DNA from: Isoetes taiwanensis
Taxonomy: Eukaryota > Streptophyta > Lycopodiopsida > Isoetales > Isoetaceae
Direction of reading: 5' to 3'
DNA length: 64,000 nucleotides
NCBI GenBank assembly: GCA_021234155.1
Contig: JAJEKV010000037.1
Span: forward strand, 1,980,171-2,044,170
Shown here: positions 32,710-44,142 of the stretch, in pieces
Layout of the letters: every line of letters starts with the position of its first letter
Position numbering within the stretch: position 1 is the stretch's first letter
The notes under the pieces: generated by a model
Databases searched by the model: none
What the model saw: the letters and a program-made list of their open reading frames with translations, nothing else
What the model was told of the DNA's origin: nothing
Position numbers and translations under genes: made by a program

Positions 32710-33682
32710 GATAGTGTGAGCGTCAAATACGTGTACAAAATATAAATATACTTTTGTACAGTCTAACAAAGTATATTCATGTACAGATGAGTTTCTCCGA
32801 GGTAATGTTTGAACTAAACTAGGCTTTTGTGGACAACGAATTTTTTAGTGAATGTCATGTTAAAGCCACATTGAGAGAAAAAAATACATGGAGTTTTTAT
32901 GCTGGTTCAAACATGACCATGGTTGTTAAATAAGACGCTCGGAGTTTCTCATTTACATCTAACAAAGTATACTTTTGTACACTGCTTTGATACTTTGTAT
33001 AATCCAAAATTGTGAGCATGTGAGGTAGTTCGTGATGCAAACTACTGCATAAATTTCTCGACTTAAGGTTTAAGGTCATAGCTTGCAAGTGAACTAGATT
33101 AACTGCTGCTACTATGATTTGAGAAAGTCGAATATGAAATGGCATTTTGACATATATAGGTCATCTTTCCTAGCAAGATACATTCAATCAAGAAATATTC
33201 AATTCTCTAAATAATTTTAGGCAACTTCATGTCATTAATGTCTAAATGAGCTGCCTCTTTATGATGTGGAATGGGAATGGGAATGGGAATAGAATAGAAT
33301 AGAATAGAATAGAATAGAATAGAATAGAATAGAATAGAATGGTGTCTGGCATGGCATTCTTGCCATCCCCCTGACCTGCAGAATCCCGGAGCGTCGATCG
33401 TATTTTCGTTTTGATTTGCTCTGTAGTTCTGGATTGATGGGAAGGTCTTAAAGATTTTTATTTTTGTATTTTTCCTGTGTTAAAAATGCTATGTTTTCCG
33501 AATTGATGGATTGCTGGGAAGAATGAAAGTTGTGCTTTGAGGGCTTTTGTTTGAATATCAAGATTTGAACCAGTAAATTGAGAAGTTGTGATGGTTTTTT
33601 ATGTTTTATATTGAATCTGCAGACATGAATAGTAAATTGCAAAGTTTCTGGTTTTTTATGATGTTCTGCATTGAATTTACAG
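32710..33682. other. Intergenic with a (GAATA)n microsatellite
   Basis: 33,268-33,341 is GAATGGGAATGG followed by (AATAG)n. Otherwise no gene. The last ~80 bp look like the intron before the HSP exon, with a duplicated phrase TTGAATCTGCAGAC / TTGAATTTACAGAC. Confidence 0.6.
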
Positions 33683-34071
33683 ACTTGTGGGATCCATTTT
33701 TTGCTGCGGCGAGGCTGATGCAACAGATGCTAGATTTGGTAGAAAATATATTCGAAGAAACAGGTTTAGAAAGGATGGCAAGGACCAGAGCTCCATGGGA
33801 CATAGTAGAGGCAGATGATGTATACAGGATGAGGGTGGAATTTAAGCAAAGAAGAATTGCATGTGTACCTTGAGGAAGATGCCCTTGTTATAAAAGGAGA
33901 ACGTAGTGAGTTGGAAGCTATGAAACTAGAGTTGCTTTGCCTGATAATGTAAAACGAGAGGAAATTAAAGCAGAATTGAAGAATGGAATTTTGTACATTA
34001 CCATTCCTAAGCAAGCAAGGAAACTAAGAGGCAGAAGATTGAAGTTCTTTAAAGATATACTCTATGGCTAA
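33683..34071 (+). pseudogene. Plastid HSP21-type small heat-shock protein, frameshifted
   Basis: After an intron-like acceptor (TTTACAG at 33,682) the frame reads LMQQMLDLVENIFEETG, then RAPWDIVEADDVYRMRVE, the start of the alpha-crystallin domain. At about 33,840 a deletion removes the expected MPG and shifts the frame to LSKEELHVYLEEDALVIKGE. A second shift near 33,920 leads to LPDNVKREEIKAELKNGILY and ITIPK, ending TAA at 34,071. The QMLD..E.IFE and RAPWDI segments resemble the chloroplast HSP21 class. In the family this is a stress chaperone that holds unfolded proteins. Two frameshifts make this copy a pseudogene. Confidence 0.85.
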
Positions 34072-34661
34072 CACAATTTTGAGGAATGTGTTAGAGGTTT
34101 TGATCGATAGTTGCTTTTTGTGTTAGTGAGGTAGTTCAATACAAACCACAATTACTTGGGCCATTGAAAATTAATTTATGGACAAAATTCAAATAAGAGG
34201 TTTTGCAACAGGGGCAGTTGTATATGGCCTTACTCGCGTACGGAACAGGCATGATGCCTTGATACTCCCCTCCCCAGAGAACACGACAAGAAGTACGGTG
34301 AACATCATCTATAAGGAACTACTCTGACATTAAGCTAAGACCTCCCCAGCTTATTCATCAAATAAAACTTCACGAGGGAAAGCAAAACGTTTACAGATTG
34401 ACCACTAGCACCAGCACATCTAGCTTGCATGTAATACATAAAGGTACGTGGTGCTTGCTTTCAGTAGACAATTCCTCCAGGCTCATGATGAGCCCTCTTT
34501 TGTGTAAACATGACATGTGAAAGAGAGGCTTTGGGATGTCCTTCTGTTCATGTTGACATGATTGGCTTTTGAGGCCTTCTCCGTTGTTCTCCATTTATAG
34601 ATGTTTCTTATTTGCACTATCCCAAACATGATAAAATCTAGAAAATCTGAAATATCTGTTT
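34072..34661. other. No gene seen
   Basis: A phrase around AGCTTGCATGTAATACATAAAGGTA (34,418) recurs in diverged form at about 36,820, probably an old repeat. Confidence 0.4.
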
Positions 34662-35065
34662 CTGCTGAATAATAAGCTTACAGGCAGTATTCCAAGTTCG
34701 CTAGCCAATTGCTCTTCCCTTGAGCGTCTTTATTTGGTTAGTAATAGTTTAACTGGACCTATACCTTTTGAGCTTGGATACATACCAAACTTGGAATGGT
34801 TGGTACTAAGTAACAATAGGCTTGACGGTAAAATCCCAAGTTCGCTTGCAAACTGCACTTCCCTGAAACAGCTTCAATTGACCAACAATAATCTTGAAGG
34901 ACCAATACCTCATGGGATTGGATGGCTGTAGAGACGGCAGGAATTGTTTCTTAATAATAATAGATTTAGTGGAAAACTTCCGAATTCTATTGGCAACTGC
35001 ACTTCTTTGCAACGTCTTTGTTTGGTCAACAATTATTTCACAGGACCCATACCTTTTGTTTCAGA
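34662..35065 (+). pseudogene. LRR receptor fragment with an in-frame stop
   Basis: Encodes about five plant-type extracellular leucine-rich repeats of ~24 residues on the LxxLxLxxNxLxGxIP pattern (LTGSIPSSLANCSSLERLYL, LTGPIPFELGYIPNLEWLVL, LDGKIPSSLANCTSLKQLQL, LEGPIPHGI). A TAG at 34,929 interrupts it, after which the pattern continues (FSGKLPNSIGNCTSLQRLCL). It ends at a (TTCC)n microsatellite (35,069-35,100). No transmembrane or kinase part follows. It is a fragment of an LRR receptor kinase or receptor-like protein. Confidence 0.8.
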
Positions 35066-35068
35066 TAT

Positions 35069-36960
35069 ACTTCCTTCCTTCCTTCCTTCCTTCCTTCCTT
35101 TCTGTTTTGTCTTGTGTTTTAACATTCCCTTCTTCTTAGCTGCCAATTACTCACGAGAAATGCCAGACTTCTATTTTTCAACGTGCATGTTAGTGCATAG
35201 TATCGAAATTGTTTTACTGACCGAGGAGTTTTTTTCCGTTATGATATATTGCTAAATCATATATGTGAGGTACGTTTTGAAGTAGTAGCATAGTGTTAGC
35301 CTTAAGATAAGTTATTTCTTCTAAAGCTTTCCACCAGGATAAAGCCAGGATCTAATTAAAATGTTTTTTTTTCTAGGCCAAAGCTAGGCCAGCTTAATTG
35401 AAGATCTGCATCATTAATTTAATTTGCTGAATTGAAGATCGATAGAATGTTATGCAAACATGAATTTAATGCAGATATTATGTGGAGCCAATTGATAGCT
35501 CTCTGACATAAGCATATAAGGAGGTAATATCAACTCATAACTGTAGGCATGTAACAGTTGGTGCAGTAACTATCGTCCTCTGAAATATCTTGATTGCCTG
35601 CTGAAAGATTGGAAGCCATCTTCTTTGTTATTCAAGAGTTACTTCATTACCTTCAATGTATATATCATAATAAACTAATATATCATTGTTATTTTGTACC
35701 AGCAGAATGTGTTCTGATGACAGTTTGGCCGACAGTGCAAGATACACGATGTGTACAACTAGTAAAATACAACTATAACATTAGGCAAGGGCAGGTGTGC
35801 ATGTGTAACTGCTCTATCTGCTTTCTTTTCTCGAGGTACATGAGCATATTTGGATAATAGCAGCAGTCCTTTGGCTAGGTTCCTACTAAATCGAGGAATA
35901 CATTTTCCTAATGGCGTACATCTTGCCAATTGCATACATTTTAGGAATACAGTATCAATGTTGTTTTGAAAGTTTAGGGGTTCAAATCATTTTCCCATAC
36001 CCATTATATACTTTTCATCCTTAAAACCAAGCCTGCAAAATAAAGCAAGTATAACAAAAACAACCATTGAATGAAGACATTATAAGGCTGTAGAAACCAT
36101 ATTCTGGAGTTAAACCTGCTATGACCATGGCATGTATAAATCCACCACAATAAGCATGTGCAAAGGGCTTCTAAGCAGTAGGAAGGGTTGCCACTGAGGA
36201 AATATGGATCTGTGATGTACAAAGTAAATTGCACTCTGAATTAAAATGTTATAACATTTTCTACTAATGCTGTTATTATACTTTGCAACTCTGGGGTATT
36301 AGACCTAGTATATGTGTTATTGTTGTATAAATGCTTGGACATGCTAAAAATAATATCCCCTCTTGTTGCAACAACCACTAATTACACAAAGTTGACACAA
36401 ATCAAGACAACCAAATTGATTGAAGAGAGCTCTAAATTTTGAAACCCATTATAATCTCAATGCACATTATTTTTGCATACAATATGTTCAGTTTAGAGCA
36501 TAGAATTACTTTGAAGCATAACATAAATGAAAATGTAAGCATGCATGCACTTTTCATCTCTTTCTAGAATTCTTATGTCATCGCTCAAAAATTCGCCTTC
36601 AACATTATGTCAAAACGTCAAAAACAAAATACATTCGCCACTATTGGCTAACCTTCAAAATTGAAATTCGCCAAGTGTTCTAAAGTTATCCACGTAAAAA
36701 TTTTTCTTAAGGAAACCCTGGGCTCATCCATCTATCATTCATGCAGGCATGCCCTTATCCATCGGAGGACACCAACAAGTTTTTAGATATGTCAAATGAA
36801 CACCAACACCGTTACATCGAGCTTGCATATAATGCGTGAAGGTATGTTGTCTTTGGAATTAAAATAAAAAAGGAAATAGCCACATATAGCCTATGAAATA
36901 GATGGTATCCTGTACAGTTAATGGAGTTTTCTTGCTTGCAAGTTTAAATAAGATGTTTGT
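35069..36960. other. Microsatellite then intergenic DNA
   Basis: (CCTT)n at 35,069-35,102. The rest is AT-rich without a coding frame I can support. Confidence 0.5.
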
Positions 36961-36964
36961 CACA

Positions 36965-37060
36965 GTAACAGTTTAGTGGTTAGGCTAATCGTTGCGGGTG
37001 TGCCCCGCCCAGGCTCAAACCCCATTGGCTATTACTGGATAGCAATATAGTTTGTATTAT
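36965..37060 (+). mobile_element. tRNA-derived SINE head
   Basis: TTTAGTGGTTAGGCTAAT followed ~35 nt later by GGCTCAAACCCC, matching A- and B-box positions, then a GGCTATTACTGG body shared with the copies at 37.67-37.95 kb. Confidence 0.65.
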
Positions 37061-37659
37061 CATTATCATTGCATGACATGGTGGGTGGAACATATGAATC
37101 TTCAAATTCAGAATTTATTTATTTATTTATTTATTTTTTTGAAGGCAAGGTGAAATTTAGTATTCATAACTCAAAGTTACATCATATAGTACACCACCGA
37201 GGTATACTTGATACAGATAATATAAATCAGCATCATACTTCTTATGAAATGAAGTATATAAAAAGAAAAATCAGGGAGCTATAACCCTGGATTTCTAATA
37301 TTATCAAAATGCATCAGAGATATAGTAATAGCAGTTTTGGAGAAGTTAGTAAGATCATAAAGTTACTGAGCATCAATCAGATCTTGCATTGTGAGATCTG
37401 TAACTCTTCTTCTTCCAAGTATGTTCAGCAGCAGATCAAGGTTTATCTGCTGAGTAGTTGGTGAAGTCCAGCAAAACTAACACATGGGCTAATTCAGAAT
37501 ATTATACCGTCGTGATCGTTATCTTTCTAATATATATTCCTAAAAAAAAGTACATGTACATACATATATACATATCTAGCCTGTTCAACAGATGACGTGC
37601 TACATAGTTACTATGGGATTCCCTTTGCTTACATATATAAAAGAAATGCTTATCGCACT
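37061..37659. other. No gene seen
   Basis: AT-rich with a (TTTA)n run at about 37,110-37,135. Confidence 0.4.
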
Positions 37660-37950
37660 GACAAAGGCTACTGGTTACGGGTGTTTCCCACCCAGGCTCA
37701 AACCCCACCGGCTATCATTGGGTGGCATGATTGTACTATAAAAGGCTTATCATAGTAGCAGTCTAGTGGTTAGGCTATTGGATACGGGTGCCCCCCCGTC
37801 CAAGTTCAAATCCCACTGACTATTATTGGGTGGCATGAATGATCTACGTTCATGGTGATCATGGCCTGGTGGTCACACCATTGGATACGGGTGTTCCCGG
37901 CCTAGGTTCAAAACCCACTGGCTATCATTGCATGACATGATTGACAAAAA
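37660..37950 (+). mobile_element. Cluster of three tRNA-derived SINE copies
   Basis: Three tandem copies of about 95 bp (37,665-37,735, 37,757-37,838 and 37,850-37,945). Each has a TGGTTAGGC-like A box (reduced in the first), GGATACGGGTG, a B box (GGCTCAAACCCC, AGTTCAAATCCC, GGTTCAAAACCC), GGCTATCATTG and GGTGGCATGA. This is the hallmark of a tRNA-headed SINE that has amplified locally. Confidence 0.75.
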
Positions 37951-37977
37951 AAAATAAAAAATATATGTCTGGGAATC

Positions 37978-38070
37978 CTATAATCGTTATGGTTAGCATT
38001 CTTCTATCGTGTGGGCACTGAACACAAGGCAAAAAAATGCAGGTTCAAATCCTGCATGTTCTAGCATGTA
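37978..38070 (+). tRNA. tRNA-like sequence (pseudo-tRNA or SINE head)
   Basis: TATGGTTAGCATTC resembles an A box and ATGCAGGTTCAAATCCTGCAT forms a perfect six-pair T arm with the canonical GGTTCAAATCC B box. The acceptor stem does not close convincingly and I cannot assign an anticodon, so I treat it as tRNA-derived and not as a functional tRNA. Confidence 0.4.
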
Positions 38071-40221
38071 TAGACAAGTTGGGAAAGAGAAACGTTTGCG
38101 GCGGCTTGGCCGCCGCGATAAGTTTCTTGTAACAATAAACTTGTCAACATTGTCTTTTTTGGGTTGTCCCTAAGGGGCAAACCCTTGTTTATGTGGGTAT
38201 ATGGCATATCCAAGTATATGCCAGCATATGCTTAGGATATGCTGATGAATGCTCCAAACTGGCTGTTGCCAATAAACTGGCGGTCAGCTCTCTTGCCGCC
38301 CGAACCCCCTTCAAGACTCCGTCTTCTTGTTCTTTAAAATTTCTGTGCTCTTATGCCTTAGCTCTGCTATGGTGGAATAAGCTAGCAAAGGCAGAACAAT
38401 CGAAATGGAGGCTTGGCAAAAATGGTAGCCTTGACCATGGCTTCAAAACTCAGGTGGGTTTTTCAGTTTAACTGTTCAAAATAAAATGGAAGTTGGAATA
38501 CATAAGGAGCTTTTTCATAGTGAACAGACTGGTGAGCGGCATTAGCAACAAGCCAGTGTTTGTCGCAGAACAGCGAGGTCATGCCATTTCTTTACGTAAA
38601 GGTAGAGAAGGCACTATTTCAACCCTCCACAACAGATCCACGTTGAGAGCATGTCGTAATTTTCACAATAAAGATCAAGTGATTGTCAACATGACTTCTA
38701 CTAGTTCCAGTTGTTTTATTCTGCTTTGGATATGAGTATCGCTTTATCTGCGGACAATGCAGGAAGCCTGCTGTCTATTTTGGGTTATAAATATTGCTGT
38801 CTTTTCTGCAGAAACTAGAAAGCAGCCCTCCATCGAGCACAATGGGAATATTGGAGATGATCGCAGCAGACAGAGTCACAGGAAAACGGAACAGTAGTGA
38901 GTGCGGTTTGTCCCAAGGAGGCAGATCAACTAGAAAATGGGTTTTGGCTGCTGAACTTCTAAATATTATTTTTGGTTATGTACGATTTGTAATAAAATTT
39001 TAAGAAGCCCTGAGAAGTTGCACTATTCTCTTATATGCACAGCAGAGTGTTTAAGTAGGCTCTGTAGAAGGTTTTTTCTCTCTATGGTCAAGCTTACCCT
39101 CTGCAATAAAATGAGCTCCCACAGGCTGCTAAAACATTTTGCTCAATTTGTCTTGTACCCATAGGATTTGTCTCATCCATATAGAATCGGGTATTGGGAA
39201 TGGGGACAGTGGAGTTCAACGTACCTGCTGGGGCTGTTGAGTCAAGTGGATGGTTTTCATATATAATTATTGTTCTTGTGATACAAAAGGAAGCAAGAAT
39301 TAAGGTGTGTAGACCTTATTACTCGTCTCCAAGCTTGTGATGCCAGCAAGTCTCGAACAACCATTGTTGCTCATACAAAATAGCTTAAACAATTCGTGTA
39401 GCCCTTAGAAGAAACTGCAAAGGATCAATGTGGCAAACTTGGCTCACGTTCATCCCATTATATGGTTTTAAAATTCCAATTTGTATTATTTTAAAGACCA
39501 TCTTTACTTTGGATCCAAAAGCAGGAATATTTGTAGCTCCATGCACCCTTATATAAGGACTTAAAAAATTCCTATAGGAATAAAATGCATTACAAACCTT
39601 AGTGTCAAGCGTCACCAGAACTACCCTGCAGAAAAGGGCCATTATGTGTGTCTTTTTAACATAACTGTAATTGTTATGCCCTGCTACTCTTGAAATGTCT
39701 ATAGGTTGTTCCAACATGTGTGGGACCATGTATTAACTTTCCTCTTAGGTTCAAGAACTGACCAGTTTACATGGCAATAAATAAGCTGATGGTTCACTGA
39801 TATGATTCACATCTAGAGTTACGATTGCCTCTTCTCCCCAAGTTAAATGTGGATTAAATCCTAAACTCAAGCTGGTCAATCAAGTAGTCAACTATATACA
39901 AAACCCCTACACAATTGATCAAGAGCACTTGTGGATAGGCTTCTTTGCTGCAGATAAGGGATGGCAGTTCTATTACTTTGCTAGAGCCCTTTTTCCAGAG
40001 TAGGACAGTTTCTTAGAAAGACAAGGTTGAGCCATGGACATGTGGCCTTTCTTAGTCAGATGCTTATATTATGTTTGTGATTGTTGTTGTGTGTGAACTG
40101 CAGGTGTACACATACAAAGGGGTAAAAATTGATCGTCCACAACAGCTGAAGTTAGGTGGCCAGTCCATATCCCCAAAGGATGCAGTGTGCTCGATTATAC
40201 ATTCAGAGCACATTCCTTCGT
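38071..40221 (+). other. Possible exons of an unrecognised plus-strand gene
   Basis: Three weak coding-like pieces: an open frame at 38,493-38,735, a segment after TTTTCTGCAG from 38,812 and, best, 40,104-40,223, where GTGAACTGCAG is followed by VYTYKGVKIDRPQQLKLGGQ and a stop about 17 codons later. The last looks like a terminal exon. I recognise no family. Nothing else between them has coding signal. Confidence 0.3.
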
Positions 40222-41130
40222 AATTGTAATATCAAGCATATTGTTCATTGCAACTGAATTATAGTTCAAGTTGTCTCAAAATGTTTATAGTAATCGTCAT
40301 AAATGTCGTAATGTTCGGGGTAAGGCAATTTCGCCCAATTTCGAACCTATATTACAACCAGTAATATCCTACTCCCTAGTCTCTGCCTCCTAGTCTGTAA
40401 TGTGCCTGTCTAGTCGATGGATGCCTACTGTTTATTGTCACAGATCATTTCATATACAGAACATTCAATGCTCGCCAGGCCCTTACCCCGCGTAATGGCC
40501 TCCCCATGAACATTACCCCTACCATAAATATGTATCTCATGCCTAGTCTAGTCTTCTAAGCGCCGCCTAGCCTAAGCGCCTGGGCTGCCGCCTAAGGGCC
40601 TGGGCGCCCAAGGCCCGTTCTAGCTCATGTCCGATTTCGTTCAGGTGGTAGCCCAAGCCCAGCCATACCAACAGCAAATCTGAACGGCCGCATCAACAGC
40701 TCAGGAGCAGCAGATCGGCTGTATAGCAACCTACAGATTGGCCAAAAGTCTTCAACCCCCCGGTTCAGTTTGTTTTTCCAGCTTTCAACTTGGTTTGGCG
40801 CCTTTGTCAGAGTTGGGCTTTGCACAGAGCCACATATCTTGCTCCCGGTTTCCTTATAGGTGAAAGTCTTGGTCTGCTCAGCCTCAGGTGAATTAATACG
40901 ATTCCATCTAGCACGATCTTGCCCAGCACGAGCTGCTTTGTGGCCCGCTCAGGTCCTGTACAAGGGCCAGCATCAAGCCATCTGATTCTGCAAAGAGGGT
41001 TTTTGCTTTTGCGACAGGCCATGCACCAGCAACCACATCCCCGATCCCTTCTCCTTTAGCATCAGGTTTTACTTTCCCGATCCCTTCTCCCTTAGCATCA
41101 GGTTCTTTTTATTATTTCTGCTTGCCCACC
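40222..41130 (+). other. Flank and probable 5' leader of the ORF1 LINE
   Basis: GC-rich palindromic words (CCTAAGCGCCTGGGC, CCTGGGCGCCCAAGG) near 40,560-40,620 and a 36-bp tandem duplication with CGATCCCTTCTCC at 41,040-41,105, directly before the ORF1 start. Confidence 0.4.
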
Positions 41131-42066
41131 ATGACGCGAAAGGCTAAAGATATGGCGAGGAAGGCAGTGAAGGCTACACCATGCCCGCCCCCTCTGCCTG
41201 CACCCATACTTTCTGCAGATGCATCCCCGGATCCCTGCAACTCGGCCACCTCACAGTCCCCCTTGCTAACAATTCAATCCAGGATGCAGTCGGTTTGGTC
41301 GGGAGTTACAGTTACAACAAATTCTGTGCAGCTTCCTCTGGACAGTTGGGCGCAGGTTCTGGAAATATTGCACTTGACGAAGGAATATATAGGTCACAAT
41401 AGCTCCCCTTTGCCACAAGACATATCTGAACACACCTTGCGCTCGGATGCCGTGATACAGACTGAGGCAGCCATAGAGGTACAGCCAGACATGGCCACGT
41501 CCACAGTGAGTGTTGATGCCGCAGCCCAGACTGAGACAGTGCCGGAGAGGCCCCCATCCATGAATTCGAATGTTCAAGTGCAAAATGCAGCTCAGGAACC
41601 TGCACAGGAACCAGCAAGAACGTCTGATGGCACACACATTCCATGTATGGGCCAGCCTAAGCAGGACCGCTACTTAAACTTGCGTCTAGTAGGCGTCCCA
41701 GACATAGCCTCCTGCTCGAATAGCGAGACTGCTGCACATTTTTCCACGGATATTATGCACATCCGGAGTCCAGGAGCTTTTACAGCGCACCGAGTAGGTG
41801 CTCATCGGACGGACCGGCCACGCCATCTTCTGGTACAATTCTCGTCATCCCAAGACCGGCTATATGTGCTACAGCATGGGAGTCACCTCAAGGGCACTCC
41901 CTTTTCGGTCCAGGAAGACCTCTCCCCAGTTCAATTAACTCGACGGCATGATGAGTTATGTAAGGTCCGAGAGGCGAGGCTCCAAAGAAAATGTGCGGTC
42001 TATCGGGGAGGTGGCGCACTTATTCTTGATCAGTGGCCACAGAACCCCTGGTTAGGTTACGTCTAA
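41131..42066 (+). CDS. L1-type LINE ORF1 protein, intact, ORF2 absent
   Basis: An ATG in good context (CCCACCATGA) at 41131 opens a 311-codon frame. The first ~180 residues are low-complexity (Pro/Ala, then Gln/Glu-rich repeats with AQTET). The C-terminal part reads RYLNLRLVGVPDIAS...AHRVGAHRTDRPRHLLVQFS, then LKGTPFSVQEDLS and RHDELCKVREARLQRKCAVY, which is the RRM plus C-terminal domain layout of L1 ORF1p (the transposase_22 group). These proteins coat the LINE RNA and act as chaperones. There is no endonuclease or reverse transcriptase; a LINE-like 3' tail follows only 130 bp later. The unit therefore resembles mammalian HAL1 (half-L1) elements. The frame is undamaged, implying recent origin or use. 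Confidence 0.75.
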   Translation: MTRKAKDMARKAVKATPCPPPLPAPILSADASPDPCNSATSQSPLLTIQSRMQSVWSGVTVTTNSVQLPLDSWAQVLEILHLTKEYIGHNSSPLPQDISEHTLRSDAVIQTEAAIEVQPDMATSTVSVDAAAQTETVPERPPSMNSNVQVQNAAQEPAQEPARTSDGTHIPCMGQPKQDRYLNLRLVGVPDIASCSNSETAAHFSTDIMHIRSPGAFTAHRVGAHRTDRPRHLLVQFSSSQDRLYVLQHGSHLKGTPFSVQEDLSPVQLTRRHDELCKVREARLQRKCAVYRGGGALILDQWPQNPWLGYV

Positions 42067-42281
42067 GCGCACCAGTAGTTACGTCTAGTCGCTTCTGTCT
42101 GGCTCGAGTCTACATTTGCTCTGTTCTCATGTATTTTGGCATTGTTTTTGTTTTGCTTGTATTCCATTGTCTATAATGTTTTGGGCTTATGCCCCTTCTT
42201 CTGTATTGGGTCCCATAACCCGATTGGGTTTCCGAAGACGATAAAATATTTATCTTATTTTATCTTATCTTATCTATTAAC
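42067..42281 (+). mobile_element. 3' UTR and TATCT tail of the ORF1-only LINE
   Basis: TATTGGGTCCCATAACCCGA, then TTTCCGAAGACGATAAAA and a (TTATC)n tail ending at 42,277. The same tail sequence occurs on the minus strand at 56,685-56,733. A simple-repeat tail in place of poly(A) is common in some LINE groups. Confidence 0.75.
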
Positions 42282-42331
42282 AGTGTTATAGTAGGCTATA
42301 GTCGCATTATTTGATTAATTAGGTCGCGGTG

Positions 42332-42504
42332 ATGAAGATGGTTCTAATGGGAAAACTTATTAAAATTTAGTTGATGACTCTAGTCAAGCTTTCTCGCTCA
42401 TGCTTTTTGGGAAAAAAACTTTGATCACATAGTGTCATGTTGCTGTATGTGTCTCACGAATGGGATACCTAAGAATATGCCCATGCATCTTTCATTTCTA
42501 GGGC
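42332..42504 (+). repeat. 173-bp direct repeat D, left copy
   Basis: About 95 percent like 55522-55693 in the same orientation. It lies 48 bp outside the left end of the 12.9-kb inverted-repeat unit. Confidence 0.85.
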
Positions 42505-42552
42505 TACTATTTGGCCCTTTTTTTTTAGAGCACCAGCCCTATTAAGCCTATT

Positions 42553-42869
42553 CATTAGGGTTTTTTTGAGATTAAAAAAGGGCCTTCAAAACATGCCAAC
42601 TAAGCCAAATGAAGATAAATGAACTACCAATTAGAAATCAGAGCCTGACGGGTCCAGTCAGCAAAACTGTTATAACTAACTCATTGGATCACATTTTCTA
42701 GCATAACTATTGATAGAAAAGTCCAAATGAGCTCTCGTTTACTATAATAGATAGATCTCGTTGAGATCTTTTCAACCTTAGGTGCTTTGCACATATTTTA
42801 ACCACTTATTATTGTCAAAACTTCAAAAAATATGGTTTTTAAGTCGTATTTAATTAAAGTGGGACTCAT
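42553..42869 (+). repeat. Terminal inverted repeat, left arm
   Basis: Matches the right arm of the 58.27-58.81 kb element in inverse orientation through the diagnostic GACGGGTCCAGTCAGC and GCCAACTAAGCCAAATGAAG words. Confidence 0.85.
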
Positions 42870-43114
42870 TCCATTCCCATTTTTTTTCGGAACCCTGTTA
42901 ATTTACATAAAAAGGAGCACCTCGACCCAAAAACTATCCTTAATTCGAATTTTTGAATAAAACTCTGCATTCCAGCTTTGCTGCAGTTTTCCCTGGTTAG
43001 CGAGTCGAGAACAAGAACAATGCAACTGAAACAAAGAAAATTCATTAAAGATTGAAACCAAAGAACTAGTTGAAAAAGAATTTTTATTAATAAATTGAAT
43101 AGGTACAATGTATT

Positions 43115-43627
43115 TTACATCGGACGCAGAGACCATGGCGGTCTTGCTGTCACTACAGTTACATCATCTTGGTAGGTGGTCCACCTTAGGGGATTAACTA
43201 GCGGCGCTTCTTCACGCCGACTGTAAGCCTTGGGGGCAACCTGAAGAGTGTGGAATGCCTCACGTGGAGGTGCCTCTGCAGCTACCGGCCGACCTGTCCA
43301 CCCGACTTCTCCACTCGCCTCCCGCAGCCTTTCATCGAATATGCTCCTTCCCCAACCTCCGTGGATGTTATGCAATGCTTGCAAGATGCTTTGAGCTTCC
43401 TGGACTTTCTCTTTGTTCTTCGCCTGTTCTTTATCCCCAGGGTGTAGCGAGCAACCTCTGAATTCGCGAGCAACCTTATCCCGTAGGCCGGCAAGAGTGT
43501 AAGCGTGGCCGGGTGCATGCTGCCGAAACGGTATTTCTTTAAGCCTTGAGCGGGATGCATGCCGCCTCGGCGGTCTCGTGATGCCCGAAAGGATCTGCAT
43601 GCGTGTCGGATCATTACCCCGAACCAC
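43115..43627 (-). CDS. Terminal exon of an unrecognised gene
   Basis: After CTTGCTCCAG| the minus strand is open for 170 codons to a stop at 43,115. It is Arg-rich, with GITRPPRRHASRSRLKEI, an acidic/basic helix (KEQAKNKEKVQEAQSILQAL) and a C-terminal VTVVTARPPWSLRPM. The acceptor, sustained GC-rich frame and balanced codon use support a real exon. I do not recognise the family. It lies downstream of the FCP1-like stop codon, with a palindrome-bearing tandem repeat between. Confidence 0.4.
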   Translation of the reverse strand: MVRGNDPTRMQILSGITRPPRRHASRSRLKEIPFRQHAPGHAYTLAGLRDKVAREFRGCSLHPGDKEQAKNKEKVQEAQSILQALHNIHGGWGRSIFDERLREASGEVGWTGRPVAAEAPPREAFHTLQVAPKAYSRREEAPLVNPLRWTTYQDDVTVVTARPPWSLRPM

Positions 43628-43689
43628 CTGGAGCAAGGAGAGTATGATTAACAATTACGGTGCCATTAGTCAAAACGAAGAAAAGAATG

Positions 43690-44060
43690 TTGAAATCAAA
43701 TTACAATGGAGAACATTCATTCCATACAACTGCATCCAATGACGTGGGAAGTAGTGTCTTTCTCGACTCGCGAGTCGAGAAAGGCCCATAAAAGTGAAAG
43801 TACAACCATTCTCATTAGAATATGGTTGCATCCAATCACACACGGAAGCATACAAATGGTTTCGTCAACGAGACAACCAGTGCCTTTCTCGACTCGCGAG
43901 TCGAGAAAGGCCCAGGAAACGCAATGTACAAGCATTATCATAATAGTTTGTGGCTGCATCCAGTCACACAATCAAACATACAAATGGTCTCATCAACAGG
44001 ACAAGCATGCCTTTCTCGACTTCGTGAGTCGAGAAAGGCAAAATAAAACTCAATATACTG
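43690..44060. repeat. Three ~126-bp tandem units, each with a 26-28 bp palindrome
   Basis: Perfect or near-perfect palindromes centred on CTCGACTCGCGAGTCGAG occur at 43,758-43,783, 43,883-43,910 and 44,010-44,039 (the last with a T/C change and extra base in the loop). Flanks (TGCATCCA.TCACA..AAACATACAAATGGT) are shared, so unit and palindrome were duplicated together. Confidence 0.9.
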
Positions 44061-44142
44061 ATATATTCATTACAAAATGTTCAATACATGTGTTCACGTT
44101 TGTTTACAATATTCACACAATTTGACTATCTGAAAGCAGAGG

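Noticed and set aside
39385-39729. 114-codon minus-strand frame, with a passing resemblance to a PARP-like segment (ALFCRVVL)
   Set aside because: The similarity is limited to one short hydrophobic word and no catalytic residues could be placed.
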